NCBI GenBank assembly: GCA_945860265.1
Contig: CAMAQF010000024.1
Coordinates: 1-48,222, forward strand
Origin: Emticicia agri
Lineage (GTDB): Bacteria > Bacteroidota > Bacteroidia > Cytophagales > Spirosomataceae
Reading direction: 5' to 3'
DNA: 48,222 bases
A program made the translations under genes and the position numbers. Shown one piece after another: positions 26,612 to 34,698 of the stretch; within the stretch, counting starts at the first letter, position 1; every line of letters starts with the position of its first letter. Under the pieces are notes generated by a model, which worked only from the letters and a program-made list of their open reading frames with translations, searched no databases and was not told the DNA's origin.

Positions 26612-26657
26612 TAAATTAAGATTTTATATAGCAACAAAATAAAACTATTTTTTATGT

Positions 26658-26686
26658 CAAAAATAGATTTTCGCAAAGGTGGCAAA
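26658..26686 (-). promoter_or_regulatory. Promoter for the OmpA lipoprotein gene
   Basis: On the minus strand, TTTG (26683-26686) and TATTTTTG (26658-26665) are spaced by 17 bases, a good match to the Bacteroidota consensus. Confidence 0.55.
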
Positions 26687-26773
26687 AAAAATGAAATTGG
26701 CAAATAAAATTGAATAAAAGTTCATAAATAATAGCATTCTTACTGTTTAATAAAAACTTTTTGTTAAAAAGTA

Positions 26774-26803
26774 TTGACTAAACAGGCATAAAATTTATCT
26801 TTG
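26774..26803 (+). promoter_or_regulatory. Promoter for the TPR-repeat gene
   Basis: TTG (26774-26776, in TATTGACT) and a perfect TATCTTTG -7 box (26796-26803) are spaced by 19 bases. Transcription would start near 26810, leaving a leader of about 85 bases before the ATG at 26896. A start at 26818 would leave almost no leader. Confidence 0.65.
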
Positions 26804-26895
26804 CTAAATGAAGCTAAGTGTTTCGTTTCATAACTTGGAGTAATTTTTATATATTTTCATTTTTTAATGTGATTTTAAATTTTTCAAAAAATCTT

Positions 26896-28242
26896 ATGAA
26901 AAAAGTAGTCTTCCCTTTTCTGTCAATCTGTTTAACGGTATGTGTTTTGCAAGTTACTGCCCAACAGACAGCATCCGAATTTTTTGATATTGGTGTAAAT
27001 AAAAGTAAAGCTGGCGATTATATAGGTGCATCACAAGCATATAGTACCGCTATTGCAATGAATCCAGAAAATTCTACCAGTTATTACAACCGTGGTTTGG
27101 CAAAACAACAATTGAAAGACCACCGTGGTGCAATTTTAGATTTTGACCGCACGATTGATCTCGACCCTAAAAATGCCTTGGCTTATTTATATCGTGGAAA
27201 AAGTAAAGGTGATCAAGATGACCATCGTTCGGCTTTGCAAGATTATAACCGTACGATTGAGTTAAACCCAGAAGACGCTTTGGCTTTTTTGTATCGTGGT
27301 ATGACAAGGGCAAAGTTATTGGACTATCGTCGTGCGATTCAAGATTACTCAAAAGTTGTTGAACTTAACACAGAAGATGATAAAAAATACCAAGCGTATT
27401 TTTCTCGTGGAGCATGTAAATCTCGTTTAGAAGATTATCAAGGAAGTATCACGGATTTTACCAAATCAATTGATATGAATCCAAAACGTTCACAGTCTTA
27501 TGCAAGTAGAGGATTTAGTCGATTGAAAATTAATGATTTCACGGGTGCAATCAAAGATTTTGATGAAGCTGTAAAATTAAACCCAGAAGATAGCGAATCA
27601 TACTTTAACCGAGGTTTTGCGAAAACAAAAATTGAACTTTTCCGTGAATCGATTAATGATTACGATAAATCGATTCAACTTGACCCTAAGAATGTAAGTG
27701 CATTTTATGCTAGAGGTTTTTGTAATAGTAAACTCGGAAATCAAAGAGATGCAACTAATGATTTGACAAAAGCAATTGAGGTCAATAACGTAAATATTGA
27801 TTCTAAGGTTTATTACACTGGTCGTATGACTAAAAATACTTTAGATGAGTTGCGTAACGTTATTCAGGAAAAAAGTAAAATCAATGAGTTTTCGGATGAC
27901 CGATCAGAAGCATTTTATAGCCGTGGTATCTCAAAATTTAAATCAGGCGACGGCAAAGGGGCAATTTTAGATTTGAACAAATCAATAGAATTAAATCCAA
28001 CTTATTCTGAAGCTTATTTTTCTCGTGGTTTGGTTCGTTCATCAATGGGATTGCAGAAAGAAGCATTGCAAGATTGCTCAAACGCAATCAAATTGAATTC
28101 AAAATACGGTGAAGCATTTTATGTAAGAGGAATAATCAAACATGCCTTAGGCGATGAAAATGCTGGTTGTTATGACCTTAGCCGTGCTGGCGAATTAGGA
28201 TATTCGGCTGCTTACAATGTGATTCGTGAATACTGTAACTAA
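26896..28242 (+). CDS. Exported TPR-repeat protein
   Basis: 448 residues from the ATG at 26896, chosen because it gives a clean signal peptide (FPFLSICLTVCVLQVTAQQ) and fits the promoter. The frame is open to a GTG at 26818. The mature protein is almost entirely tandem 34-residue TPRs, about ten to twelve, with the recurring pattern AYLYRGKSKGDQDDHRSALQ, DYNRTIELNPEDALA. One irregular spacer occurs at ~315-350 (SKVYYTGRMTKNTLDELRNV). A periplasmic scaffold for protein-protein contacts is likely; the partner is unknown. The near-identical repeats suggest expansion by internal duplication. Confidence 0.88.
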   Translation: MKKVVFPFLSICLTVCVLQVTAQQTASEFFDIGVNKSKAGDYIGASQAYSTAIAMNPENSTSYYNRGLAKQQLKDHRGAILDFDRTIDLDPKNALAYLYRGKSKGDQDDHRSALQDYNRTIELNPEDALAFLYRGMTRAKLLDYRRAIQDYSKVVELNTEDDKKYQAYFSRGACKSRLEDYQGSITDFTKSIDMNPKRSQSYASRGFSRLKINDFTGAIKDFDEAVKLNPEDSESYFNRGFAKTKIELFRESINDYDKSIQLDPKNVSAFYARGFCNSKLGNQRDATNDLTKAIEVNNVNIDSKVYYTGRMTKNTLDELRNVIQEKSKINEFSDDRSEAFYSRGISKFKSGDGKGAILDLNKSIELNPTYSEAYFSRGLVRSSMGLQKEALQDCSNAIKLNSKYGEAFYVRGIIKHALGDENAGCYDLSRAGELGYSAAYNVIREYCN

Positions 28243-28267
28243 GATTTTAAAAATAAAGTTTTATAGA

Positions 28268-28307
28268 AAAGAAGCCGTACCAAAAGTAATTTTGAGACGG
28301 CTTCTTT
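28268..28307. terminator. Bidirectional hairpin between TPR gene and ddl
   Basis: AAAGAAGCCGT (28268-28278) pairs with ACGGCTTCTTT (28297-28307), with an inner CAAAA/TTTTG stem. It lies between convergent genes ending at 28242 and 28309 and can serve both. Confidence 0.85.
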
Positions 28308-28308
28308 A

Positions 28309-30078
28309 TTATAACTCAAGAAAAGTTTCATTTTTGCATTGGAAGATAAATTGTGCATTTTCTGCCAAATCCGTTTCGGAAAATTTCTTTACTTGCCAAT
28401 CAAAGCCTCCTGCATATTTTTCTGTAATTTTCTCAGCTTTTTTCATAATTTCGGCAATGAAAGGATGTTTTGGCTTTCCAATATTTTGACCAAAATCTTG
28501 AATATCAGCCTTAAACATTAAATTTATTGGTATTTTATACATCTGACTATTTCGAGCGGCACAAATCATTATTGGCTCGTAAGCGGTGGATGAAGCGTAT
28601 TCTCCGAGTTTTTTTTGAGCAATTTTATATTCTTCGTCAGTTTCTCCAAAAATAACGGCTACTTTCTTTCTGTTTGCGGCTACACGTTCTTCAATCAGAT
28701 TATCTATTTTTTCAAGTAAATTACGCAAAGAAACTGTGTTTTTTCCACTACGAATACGTTCTCGAACTGACTGTCGAACAAAATAAGTTATTGATTGTGT
28801 AACAGTAAGGCCAATTTCTGCCATTTGTTTAAAAATCAACGAAGCGGGCGACATTCCTGGCAAAGTATTTGGGTCGTGCAGTAAAACGCGGTTATCAGGC
28901 GTCAAAAATCCATCAATACGAGTAACGACACAAAAACCAAGACTATTGAAGGTTTTAAGCAAACTTTCATGAATTTTATGAAGATTTTCGAGACTTGTCT
29001 CAACAGGAATACGTTTCTTCGTAACGTTTGATTTGTATTTTGATTTGAAATCAAAAGTAAGAATTTCACCGTAAATTTCTGTAGGAGGTAGGGCAATAGC
29101 TTTACCATCATCGTTCTGAATAACCCCACAAGAAAATTCTTGTCCAACCACAAATTCTTCAATCAATACATGGTCTTCAGCATTGGCTGAAGTAGCCGTT
29201 ATCGAATCGAGTGTAAATAATTGAGCGTCTAACTCCTCCATCAATTCGACGGGATGATGCAATATTTTACCGTTTATATAAAGTGGAAATCCGATACCTT
29301 CATCAAGATTAGATGTTTTTTCCATCAAATGACGTTTTTGTCGATCAGTCATTTTTTCCCAGTCACGTTTCAAGAAATTCACCTCAAAAAAGCATTGTTG
29401 AACTGCTTTTGTGAATTCCTCAAGACTTCTTTTACGAACGATTGCCACACCAATTGAAGAGCCTTGATGGGGAGCTTTTACTACAAACGGAAAACCAATA
29501 TTATTTATAAGGTCAGTAAACATTTTTGAGCGGTCAGCCACTTGCCATTCTTCACGAGTAAACGTAACCATCTTTTTCTTTTGGCCAGTCACAAGCGACA
29601 TGAGCTTGTTTTGAAGTGGTTTGTCAATACCAACTGATGAACCCATTAAACCTGGTCCCATGTATGGAACACCATACCATTCGAGTAAACCTTGTATCGC
29701 ACCATCCTCGGCTTGCGGACCGTGCATGATTGTAAAGGCAAAATCCATGATTTGCGAAAAATCAGTTGGCTGAATTTGCTTACCTACCTTGTAGATAAGT
29801 TTATAAAGTTGGGTTTCATTAAGTTCACCCAGAGATTCAATGTAAACCCTAAAACCACGATTTAGGTTTTTTGAAGGAAAAAAATCACGGATTGAATCTT
29901 CGTAGAGCAATTCAGGATTAATCTGAATAAAATGCCCTAAGCTATCAACAAATATAGGTATTGGCTCAAAAATAGCCTTGTCAATATGCTCAAATGCAGT
30001 TTTACCGCCTAAATACGAAATTTCTCTTTCTCGTGCTTGTCCACCGAAAAAAACGCCGACTCTGATTTTATTTGCCAT
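28309..30078 (-). CDS. ddl: Long-form D-alanine--D-alanine ligase
   Basis: 589 residues, versus 300-370 for usual Ddl. Residues ~1-465 hold the ligase: VGVFFGGQAREREIS (EHEVS-like), MHGPQAEDGAIQGLLEWYGVPYMG split over that region, the ATP-grasp loop VKAPHQGSSIGV, FDFKSKY, RIDGF, and HDPNTLPGMS. The last holds Asp where E. coli Ddl has the Mg-binding Glu of EANTSPGM. There are insertions around residues 215-310. Residues ~471-589 look like a second, partial copy of the N-terminal domain. The enzyme makes D-Ala-D-Ala for peptidoglycan; the extension's role is unknown. It might be a diverged paralogue, but it is the only ddl in the window. Confidence 0.85.
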   Translation of the reverse strand: MANKIRVGVFFGGQAREREISYLGGKTAFEHIDKAIFEPIPIFVDSLGHFIQINPELLYEDSIRDFFPSKNLNRGFRVYIESLGELNETQLYKLIYKVGKQIQPTDFSQIMDFAFTIMHGPQAEDGAIQGLLEWYGVPYMGPGLMGSSVGIDKPLQNKLMSLVTGQKKKMVTFTREEWQVADRSKMFTDLINNIGFPFVVKAPHQGSSIGVAIVRKRSLEEFTKAVQQCFFEVNFLKRDWEKMTDRQKRHLMEKTSNLDEGIGFPLYINGKILHHPVELMEELDAQLFTLDSITATSANAEDHVLIEEFVVGQEFSCGVIQNDDGKAIALPPTEIYGEILTFDFKSKYKSNVTKKRIPVETSLENLHKIHESLLKTFNSLGFCVVTRIDGFLTPDNRVLLHDPNTLPGMSPASLIFKQMAEIGLTVTQSITYFVRQSVRERIRSGKNTVSLRNLLEKIDNLIEERVAANRKKVAVIFGETDEEYKIAQKKLGEYASSTAYEPIMICAARNSQMYKIPINLMFKADIQDFGQNIGKPKHPFIAEIMKKAEKITEKYAGGFDWQVKKFSETDLAENAQFIFQCKNETFLEL

Positions 30079-30208
30079 TATTAAATTTCACAGTTTTTGG
30101 TTTCTAAATAGTATTCCAAGTTAAATAATAGGTAAGAGATTCGAGATATAAAATTATTGGAGTTTATATTTTCTATAATCCCTTATCAAGTTTCCAGCTG
30201 CAAGTTAA

Positions 30209-30238
30209 TAAAAAAGCCACTTGCAAAAACAAGTGGCT
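30209..30238 (-). terminator. Hairpin terminator after nifU-like gene
   Basis: AGCCACTTG (30215-30223) pairs with CAAGTGGCT (30230-30238) around a 6-base loop. On the minus strand the stem is followed by a run of Ts, so it ends the NifU transcript before ddl. Confidence 0.85.
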
Positions 30239-30279
30239 GATATTTATTAATGTAATTTATATAAACAATACAATTTTCC

Positions 30280-30528
30280 TTAAAATGCCAGCGTAAGATT
30301 TAGGGCTTCAACTTTTTTGATTTCGGGAACAGCCTTCAGAATTGCCTCTTCTAAACCTGCCTTAAAGGTCATTGTTGACATTGGGCAGCTTCCACAAGCA
30401 CCAAGTAGTTCAAGTTTTGCAGTGAAATCTTCGGTTATTTCTACAACTCTTACGTCGCCACCATCGGTCCGTAAAAATGGTCTGACGCTATTTAAAGCTT
30501 CTTCTACTTTTTCTATTAAATTCTCCAT
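30280..30528 (-). CDS. NifU C-terminal-domain iron-sulfur scaffold
   Basis: 82 residues, a free-standing NifU-C (Nfu) domain. It starts VEEALNSVRPFLRTDGGDVRVV, typical of the family, and has the cluster-binding Cys pair in LGACGSCPMSTMT (Cys45 and Cys48). Nfu proteins hold and deliver 4Fe-4S clusters, bound between the Cys pairs of a dimer. It lies 176 bases downstream of the Mrp gene in the same direction, so both belong to iron-sulfur cluster delivery. A good hairpin terminator follows. Confidence 0.93.
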   Translation of the reverse strand: MENLIEKVEEALNSVRPFLRTDGGDVRVVEITEDFTAKLELLGACGSCPMSTMTFKAGLEEAILKAVPEIKKVEALNLTLAF

Positions 30529-30704
30529 TTATCTTATTTTCAGCAAGTACCTTTTGTAAAACTAATAAACCACTTGTACAATTGAAACATTTATTGGGAC
30601 GGGTCGCCTTCACAATTCAGGATTTTCATTGCGAACAATAGATTTTCTGTCAAACTAAAAATCTAATTTATCTATTGGCTCAGAACTTTTGACTTTGGAT
30701 TATT

Positions 30705-31808
30705 TTAACGCACTTCTACTCTTACAGTTTTTTCTCCTGAAGCATTTCTGATTGCTACTTGGCGAGCCAATGCTTCGGCTGCATTTTTAAAAGCTTCACT
30801 TACGATTGGGATTTCGTCCATCATCACTGGGCGGCCATCGTCTCCTCCTTCACGGATGCTTTGGACAATTGGAATTTGTCCCAAAAGCGGCACATTTAAT
30901 TTTTCGGCCATGTTTTTGCCTCCATCTTTCCCGAATAAATAATATTTATTATCGGGCAATTCGGCAGGGGTAAAGTAAGCCATATTTTCAACAATTCCTA
31001 AAATTGGTACGTTAATTTGTTGTTGACGAAACATTGAAACCCCTTTCATTACATCGGCCAAAGCTACTTTTTGGGGCGTAGTTACTACTACTGCACCTGT
31101 CAAAGGTACGGTTTGTACCAAAGTTAGGTGAATATCGCTTGTGCCTGGTGGAAGGTCAATTAAAATATAGTCTAAATCACCCCAATCAACATCTCCAAAG
31201 AACTGGCGTAAGGCTTGGCTTGCCATAGGCCCACGCCAAACCACAGCACTATCGGCAGGTGTGAGGAAGCCTATTGAAATCATTTTGATGCCGTACTGCA
31301 TAATTGGTGTAATCATATTTTTGCCATCTTTTTGCGTGATGAGAGGTTGCATATTTTCTGCACCAAACATTATGGGAATCGAAGGTCCAGATATATCGGC
31401 ATCAATGATACCAACCTTTGCTCCAGCATTTTTGAGTGCCATCGCCAAATTAACCGTTACAGTCGATTTGCCAACGCCTCCTTTTCCCGATGAAATTGCA
31501 ATAATATTTTTTACCCCCGCCAAAACTGGAGCATTATTACGAACTGACGTTACGTCAGCCGTCATATTTATCGTTACTTTCACATCAGAATTTAGATGTT
31601 TATGAATCGCTTCGGTACAGTTTTTCTTAATGAGTTCTTTTAGCGGACATGCTGGGGTAGTAAGTACTACTGTAAAAGTAACTTGATTTACGCCAACCTC
31701 TATGTCACGAATCATATTGAGCGTAACTAGGTCTTTTTTTAGATCTGGCTCCTCAACCGTACTGAGGGCTTGTAGTACTTTTTCTTTCGTGATGGTTAGT
31801 TCTCCCAT
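30705..31808 (-). CDS. mrp: Mrp/ApbC iron-sulfur cluster carrier ATPase
   Basis: 367 residues. The N-terminal MIP18/DUF59 domain (residues ~1-90) ends a beta strand with TTPACPLKELI, whose Cys is conserved. The P-loop NTPase domain starts IIAISSGKGGVGKSTVTVNL (deviant Walker A at 107-116), followed by GIIDADISGPSIP and LIDLPPGTSDIHL. Mrp/Nbp35/ApbC proteins load and transfer 4Fe-4S clusters onto target apoproteins in the cytosol. I did not find the C-terminal CxxC of some members in the sequence. Together with the downstream NifU it forms a cluster-assembly pair. Confidence 0.95.
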   Translation of the reverse strand: MGELTITKEKVLQALSTVEEPDLKKDLVTLNMIRDIEVGVNQVTFTVVLTTPACPLKELIKKNCTEAIHKHLNSDVKVTINMTADVTSVRNNAPVLAGVKNIIAISSGKGGVGKSTVTVNLAMALKNAGAKVGIIDADISGPSIPIMFGAENMQPLITQKDGKNMITPIMQYGIKMISIGFLTPADSAVVWRGPMASQALRQFFGDVDWGDLDYILIDLPPGTSDIHLTLVQTVPLTGAVVVTTPQKVALADVMKGVSMFRQQQINVPILGIVENMAYFTPAELPDNKYYLFGKDGGKNMAEKLNVPLLGQIPIVQSIREGGDDGRPVMMDEIPIVSEAFKNAAEALARQVAIRNASGEKTVRVEVR

Positions 31809-31850
31809 TATTATTTTACATCGAGCAAGTTAGAAGCCTGCTTTACGAGT

Positions 31851-32570
31851 CTAAATTATTACTTTTCCTTTAAAAACTGATATATCTGAACCTTCTGCCA
31901 AAAGCACAGATGTGGGTGATATATCTTTTAAAAAAGCGAAATCTTGCCCATAAAGTTCCTCAAAATTACACAAGATTTGTGAGTTTTGCACATGGTGGAT
32001 ATTCCATCTTGGATGCTGAACTTGATACTCGTTAGTTTTAAAAGGCGAATAACCCGCATAACCCCAATAATGTTCGGTAATAAACTCTTCTTCGCTACCT
32101 ACTTCAATGGGTATAGTTGATGAATCGGCAATGACTTGGATATGATTCCAACCTGATTTTGATTTCCAAGAATATTTTACAAATACCTGACTATCAGTTG
32201 TTTTAATTTCGTGTTTACAGAGGTGAGTGGCGTAGTTTTCATTGTAGAGCGTATTTGCTACGAAAGTTATCATAAACTTCGGAACGATTTCTTTGATGAA
32301 AACTACCCCTCGTTTCCATTCTCCATTCTCATGATAGCGTACATAGAAACGTAGATTTATTTCATCGAAATTTGTGTGAAAAGGAAATTTTATGCCCAAA
32401 ACTTGGGTTTCGAGAAATTGAAAACCCACAACACTGGCGAAGCAGCGACCATTCCAAAAATCAAGCTCGGTCTTGTAGGGTAAATATTTATTCAAAATTT
32501 CTGGTGAAACTTCGTAGTTTGCCATTATTAGATTGCTCCATTGGGCTTTTAAAAAGGTTTTTCTGAACAT
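31851..32570 (-). CDS. DUF2071 (YqjF-like) protein
   Basis: 239 residues from the ATG at 32570; the in-frame ATG at 32612 would add 14 residues not typical of the family. The N-terminus FLKAQWSNLIMANYEVSP and then DFWNGRCFASVVGFQF, NLRFYVRY and IVPKFMI are DUF2071/YqjF signatures. The fold is a beta-rich acetoacetate-decarboxylase-like barrel; no enzymatic role is established. It ends 42 bases before the Mrp gene in the same direction and may share its transcript. Confidence 0.88.
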   Translation of the reverse strand: MFRKTFLKAQWSNLIMANYEVSPEILNKYLPYKTELDFWNGRCFASVVGFQFLETQVLGIKFPFHTNFDEINLRFYVRYHENGEWKRGVVFIKEIVPKFMITFVANTLYNENYATHLCKHEIKTTDSQVFVKYSWKSKSGWNHIQVIADSSTIPIEVGSEEEFITEHYWGYAGYSPFKTNEYQVQHPRWNIHHVQNSQILCNFEELYGQDFAFLKDISPTSVLLAEGSDISVFKGKVII

Positions 32571-32624
32571 ATTTTTAGTTGATACAGTTCCGATGGGAAA
32601 TAGAGAAATCATAAATTTAAAACG

Positions 32625-32658
32625 AAAAAATCAGTGCGAATGTTCACACTGATTTTTT
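32625..32658 (-). terminator. Hairpin terminator after the GSCFA gene
   Basis: AAAAAATCAGTG (32625-32636) pairs with CACTGATTTTTT (32647-32658) around a 10-base loop, with A/T runs in the outer stem. Confidence 0.85.
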
Positions 32659-32678
32659 GATTAGTATCTTTTAACTAT

Positions 32679-33659
32679 TTAAACCGTGATGAGTTGCGAA
32701 CGTACTATTTCTATTTCGTTGCTAACATCTATTTTTTTGCTTAAAATATCCAGTTTTTCAAGCAAATCAGTTAAAAACTTTTGATGAGCAGGAGTGTCTG
32801 ACTGAATCGGGCGATGATTAAGCGACATTTTTATTTTATTCCATTCTATCAAAAAATCATTGAGTTCTTCTGTGAAATAGGTTTTAGCAAATTTTTCGAA
32901 AATATATTGTTCGGCTTGCTCGTTGGGGTGAATCATATCAGAGGCATAGAAACGATAATCTCGCAAATCGTCCATCATGATTTCGTAGCTTGGAAAATAA
33001 TGCACATCTTCGAAACCTTGTTCCAAATGATAGCAAGCCGTGCGTAAAATGCTTTTGCTGACCGAATTTATCTGCAAAGTCTCGCGAGTATGTCTCACAG
33101 GACTGACTGTCAATAATATCTTGATTTTATTATTTTGCATTTTCAAGGCATCGTACATTAGTCGGAAACGTAGTAAAATTTCTTGTACGTTTAGTATCTC
33201 TTTTCTAAAACTTGTAGCGGGAGTTTTATGACAATTTGATACCACTTGTCTGTTTTCAATAAGTTGATGCACAATTGAAGTGCCAAGTGTTATGATTAAA
33301 AAATTAGTTTTACGCAAAAACTGATTTACATTCTTATGAGTCGCATTAAGTACACGTTCGAGCTCTTCTTTTGAATTTCCATAAAACTTAGAGTGAAAAT
33401 CATAATGCTGCCAAATACCTCTGTTTTCAAGAAATAAATGTTTGAAAACTGGTTGATTTTGCAAACTATTGCTTATCAATTTGAAAATGGAAGAAGGGTT
33501 AAATACAGTCCCATAAGGATTACGGAGACATTGTAATTTGCTATCAGTAAGCTGAGCTCCTATGACCTCGGAGAAACACGAACCAACGGTCATAATTTTT
33601 GAGTCAGTGCTAATTTTGAAGCGAGCTGGAGCTACTTCAATTTCAGTACGAAAATCCAT
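32679..33659 (-). CDS. GSCFA domain protein (SGNH-hydrolase-like)
   Basis: 326 residues. The naming motif is present as IMTVGSCFSEVIG at ~residue 22-34, followed by NPYGTVFNPSSI, the ..NFLIITLGTSIVHQL segment, and VSPVRHTRET. The GSCFA family belongs to the SGNH/GDSL hydrolase group (esterase-like); the specific substrate is unknown. No signal peptide is seen, so it is cytosolic or peripherally attached. Length is as in other Bacteroidota members. Upstream lies the longest gene-free stretch of the window. The downstream hairpin separates it from DUF2071. Confidence 0.88.
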   Translation of the reverse strand: MDFRTEIEVAPARFKISTDSKIMTVGSCFSEVIGAQLTDSKLQCLRNPYGTVFNPSSIFKLISNSLQNQPVFKHLFLENRGIWQHYDFHSKFYGNSKEELERVLNATHKNVNQFLRKTNFLIITLGTSIVHQLIENRQVVSNCHKTPATSFRKEILNVQEILLRFRLMYDALKMQNNKIKILLTVSPVRHTRETLQINSVSKSILRTACYHLEQGFEDVHYFPSYEIMMDDLRDYRFYASDMIHPNEQAEQYIFEKFAKTYFTEELNDFLIEWNKIKMSLNHRPIQSDTPAHQKFLTDLLEKLDILSKKIDVSNEIEIVRSQLITV

Positions 33660-34349
33660 TTTGCTTCTTTTTAGGTACTAGTTTTTTGAGAATACTAATT
33701 GATTGATTATCAATAGTTTGCGAAAGTAAATCTAACAATTTATACTTCCAAGTTATTTTGCCAAAAAATGTTTTTTTGAAACATTTTAGTTTTAATTATC
33801 TAAGAAAAGTTCAAAAAAAAGTATTATATCTTGAAAAAATACTGCTTCTTCTTCTATTAAGATTTGATTTTGATTTTTTTTAAAATATTTAGCTTCGATG
33901 TTGAGTTTTAGTATATGAGTTTTTATAATATTTAATTCATTATCAAACTCTTAGGTCTTATTGTGGTGAGAATATGGCTTTTGTTCTTTTGTAACTGCTG
34001 AGGTTACTAATTAATGATTTTTTTCAAAAAGTGCCATGTTTGTGAGGCAACTCATTTTCAGTATGCATCATTTGTTTATTGTGGCTGTTGATAAAATCCT
34101 GCTTTATTCAGAAAACAAAATTACTTGTATAAAAAAACGAATTTCTGATTTGAAAGAAATTCGTCGAAATTTTTTAAACAACAATATAATAGTTAATCTA
34201 TCATGTATATACGTATTGTATTAAAATTTCTCTATTATGAAGGTTTTAATGAACAGAATACCTTAGTTAATCTGACTTAGATTAATCCAAACAAATATTG
34301 CTTTTTGGAATTAGTCGAATGTATCGATAAACGCATCGTTCAGATTTTG

Positions 34350-34373
34350 ATTCCGCCGGAAGAGGAGGAATCT
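34350..34373. repeat. Palindromic element in the gene-poor stretch
   Basis: GATTCCGCC (34350-34358) is mirrored by GGAGGAATC (34365-34373) with one mismatch and a 6-base loop, forming a stem far more GC-rich than its surroundings. Confidence 0.4.
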
Positions 34374-34660
34374 GCCAAACTTTAGGTTCTTTGACAAACC
34401 AATTTAGGGTTGTGACAATGAAGTATGTACGTAGATTTTGCGATATTTTAGCAAGTACAATATTATTTCATATCATGTAAATTTTGAAAATACCGCACTT
34501 TATCATTCAGGTGCTATACTTTTCAGAACCTCGGTACGCCTCTAATGAGTATTAATGATGATCTTGGATATTTATTGGTATTAATGCTGCTATTATAAAG
34601 TTTAGCGAGAATTAAAATAAAGATGAGTAGTAAATCTATTTTATTAATTTAGTAAACATG

Positions 34661-34693
34661 TTAAAGGGTTGGTTTTGCCAACCCTTTAATTTT
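34661..34693 (-). terminator. Hairpin terminator after the M14 peptidase gene
   Basis: TTAAAGGGTTGG (34661-34672) pairs perfectly over 12 bases with CCAACCCTTTAA (34678-34689) around a 5-base loop. TTTT follows on the plus strand, so it may act in both directions. Confidence 0.85.
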
Positions 34694-34698
34694 GAATC

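Larger units (their letters stand above)
33660..34698. other. Long gene-poor stretch, 1039 bases
   Basis: AT-rich, with many stops in all frames. The plus-strand frame 34036-34224 (62 codons) is hydrophobic and unconvincing. On the minus strand, 34449-34282 is open for about 55 codons with more protein-like content but no start codon (see findings). A palindromic element lies at 34350-34373 and a strong terminator at 34661-34693. No RNA gene, promoter pair or mobile element was recognised. It may be the site of a lost gene. Confidence 0.5.

Noticed and set aside
34036..34224. 62-codon plus-strand ORF in the gene-poor stretch
   Set aside because: Hydrophobic, AT-driven composition, no recognisable pattern and no start signal; treated as spurious.
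33660..34698. Insertion sequence or transposase remnant
   Set aside because: No transposase motif, terminal inverted repeats or target duplication could be recognised; only one short palindrome was found.
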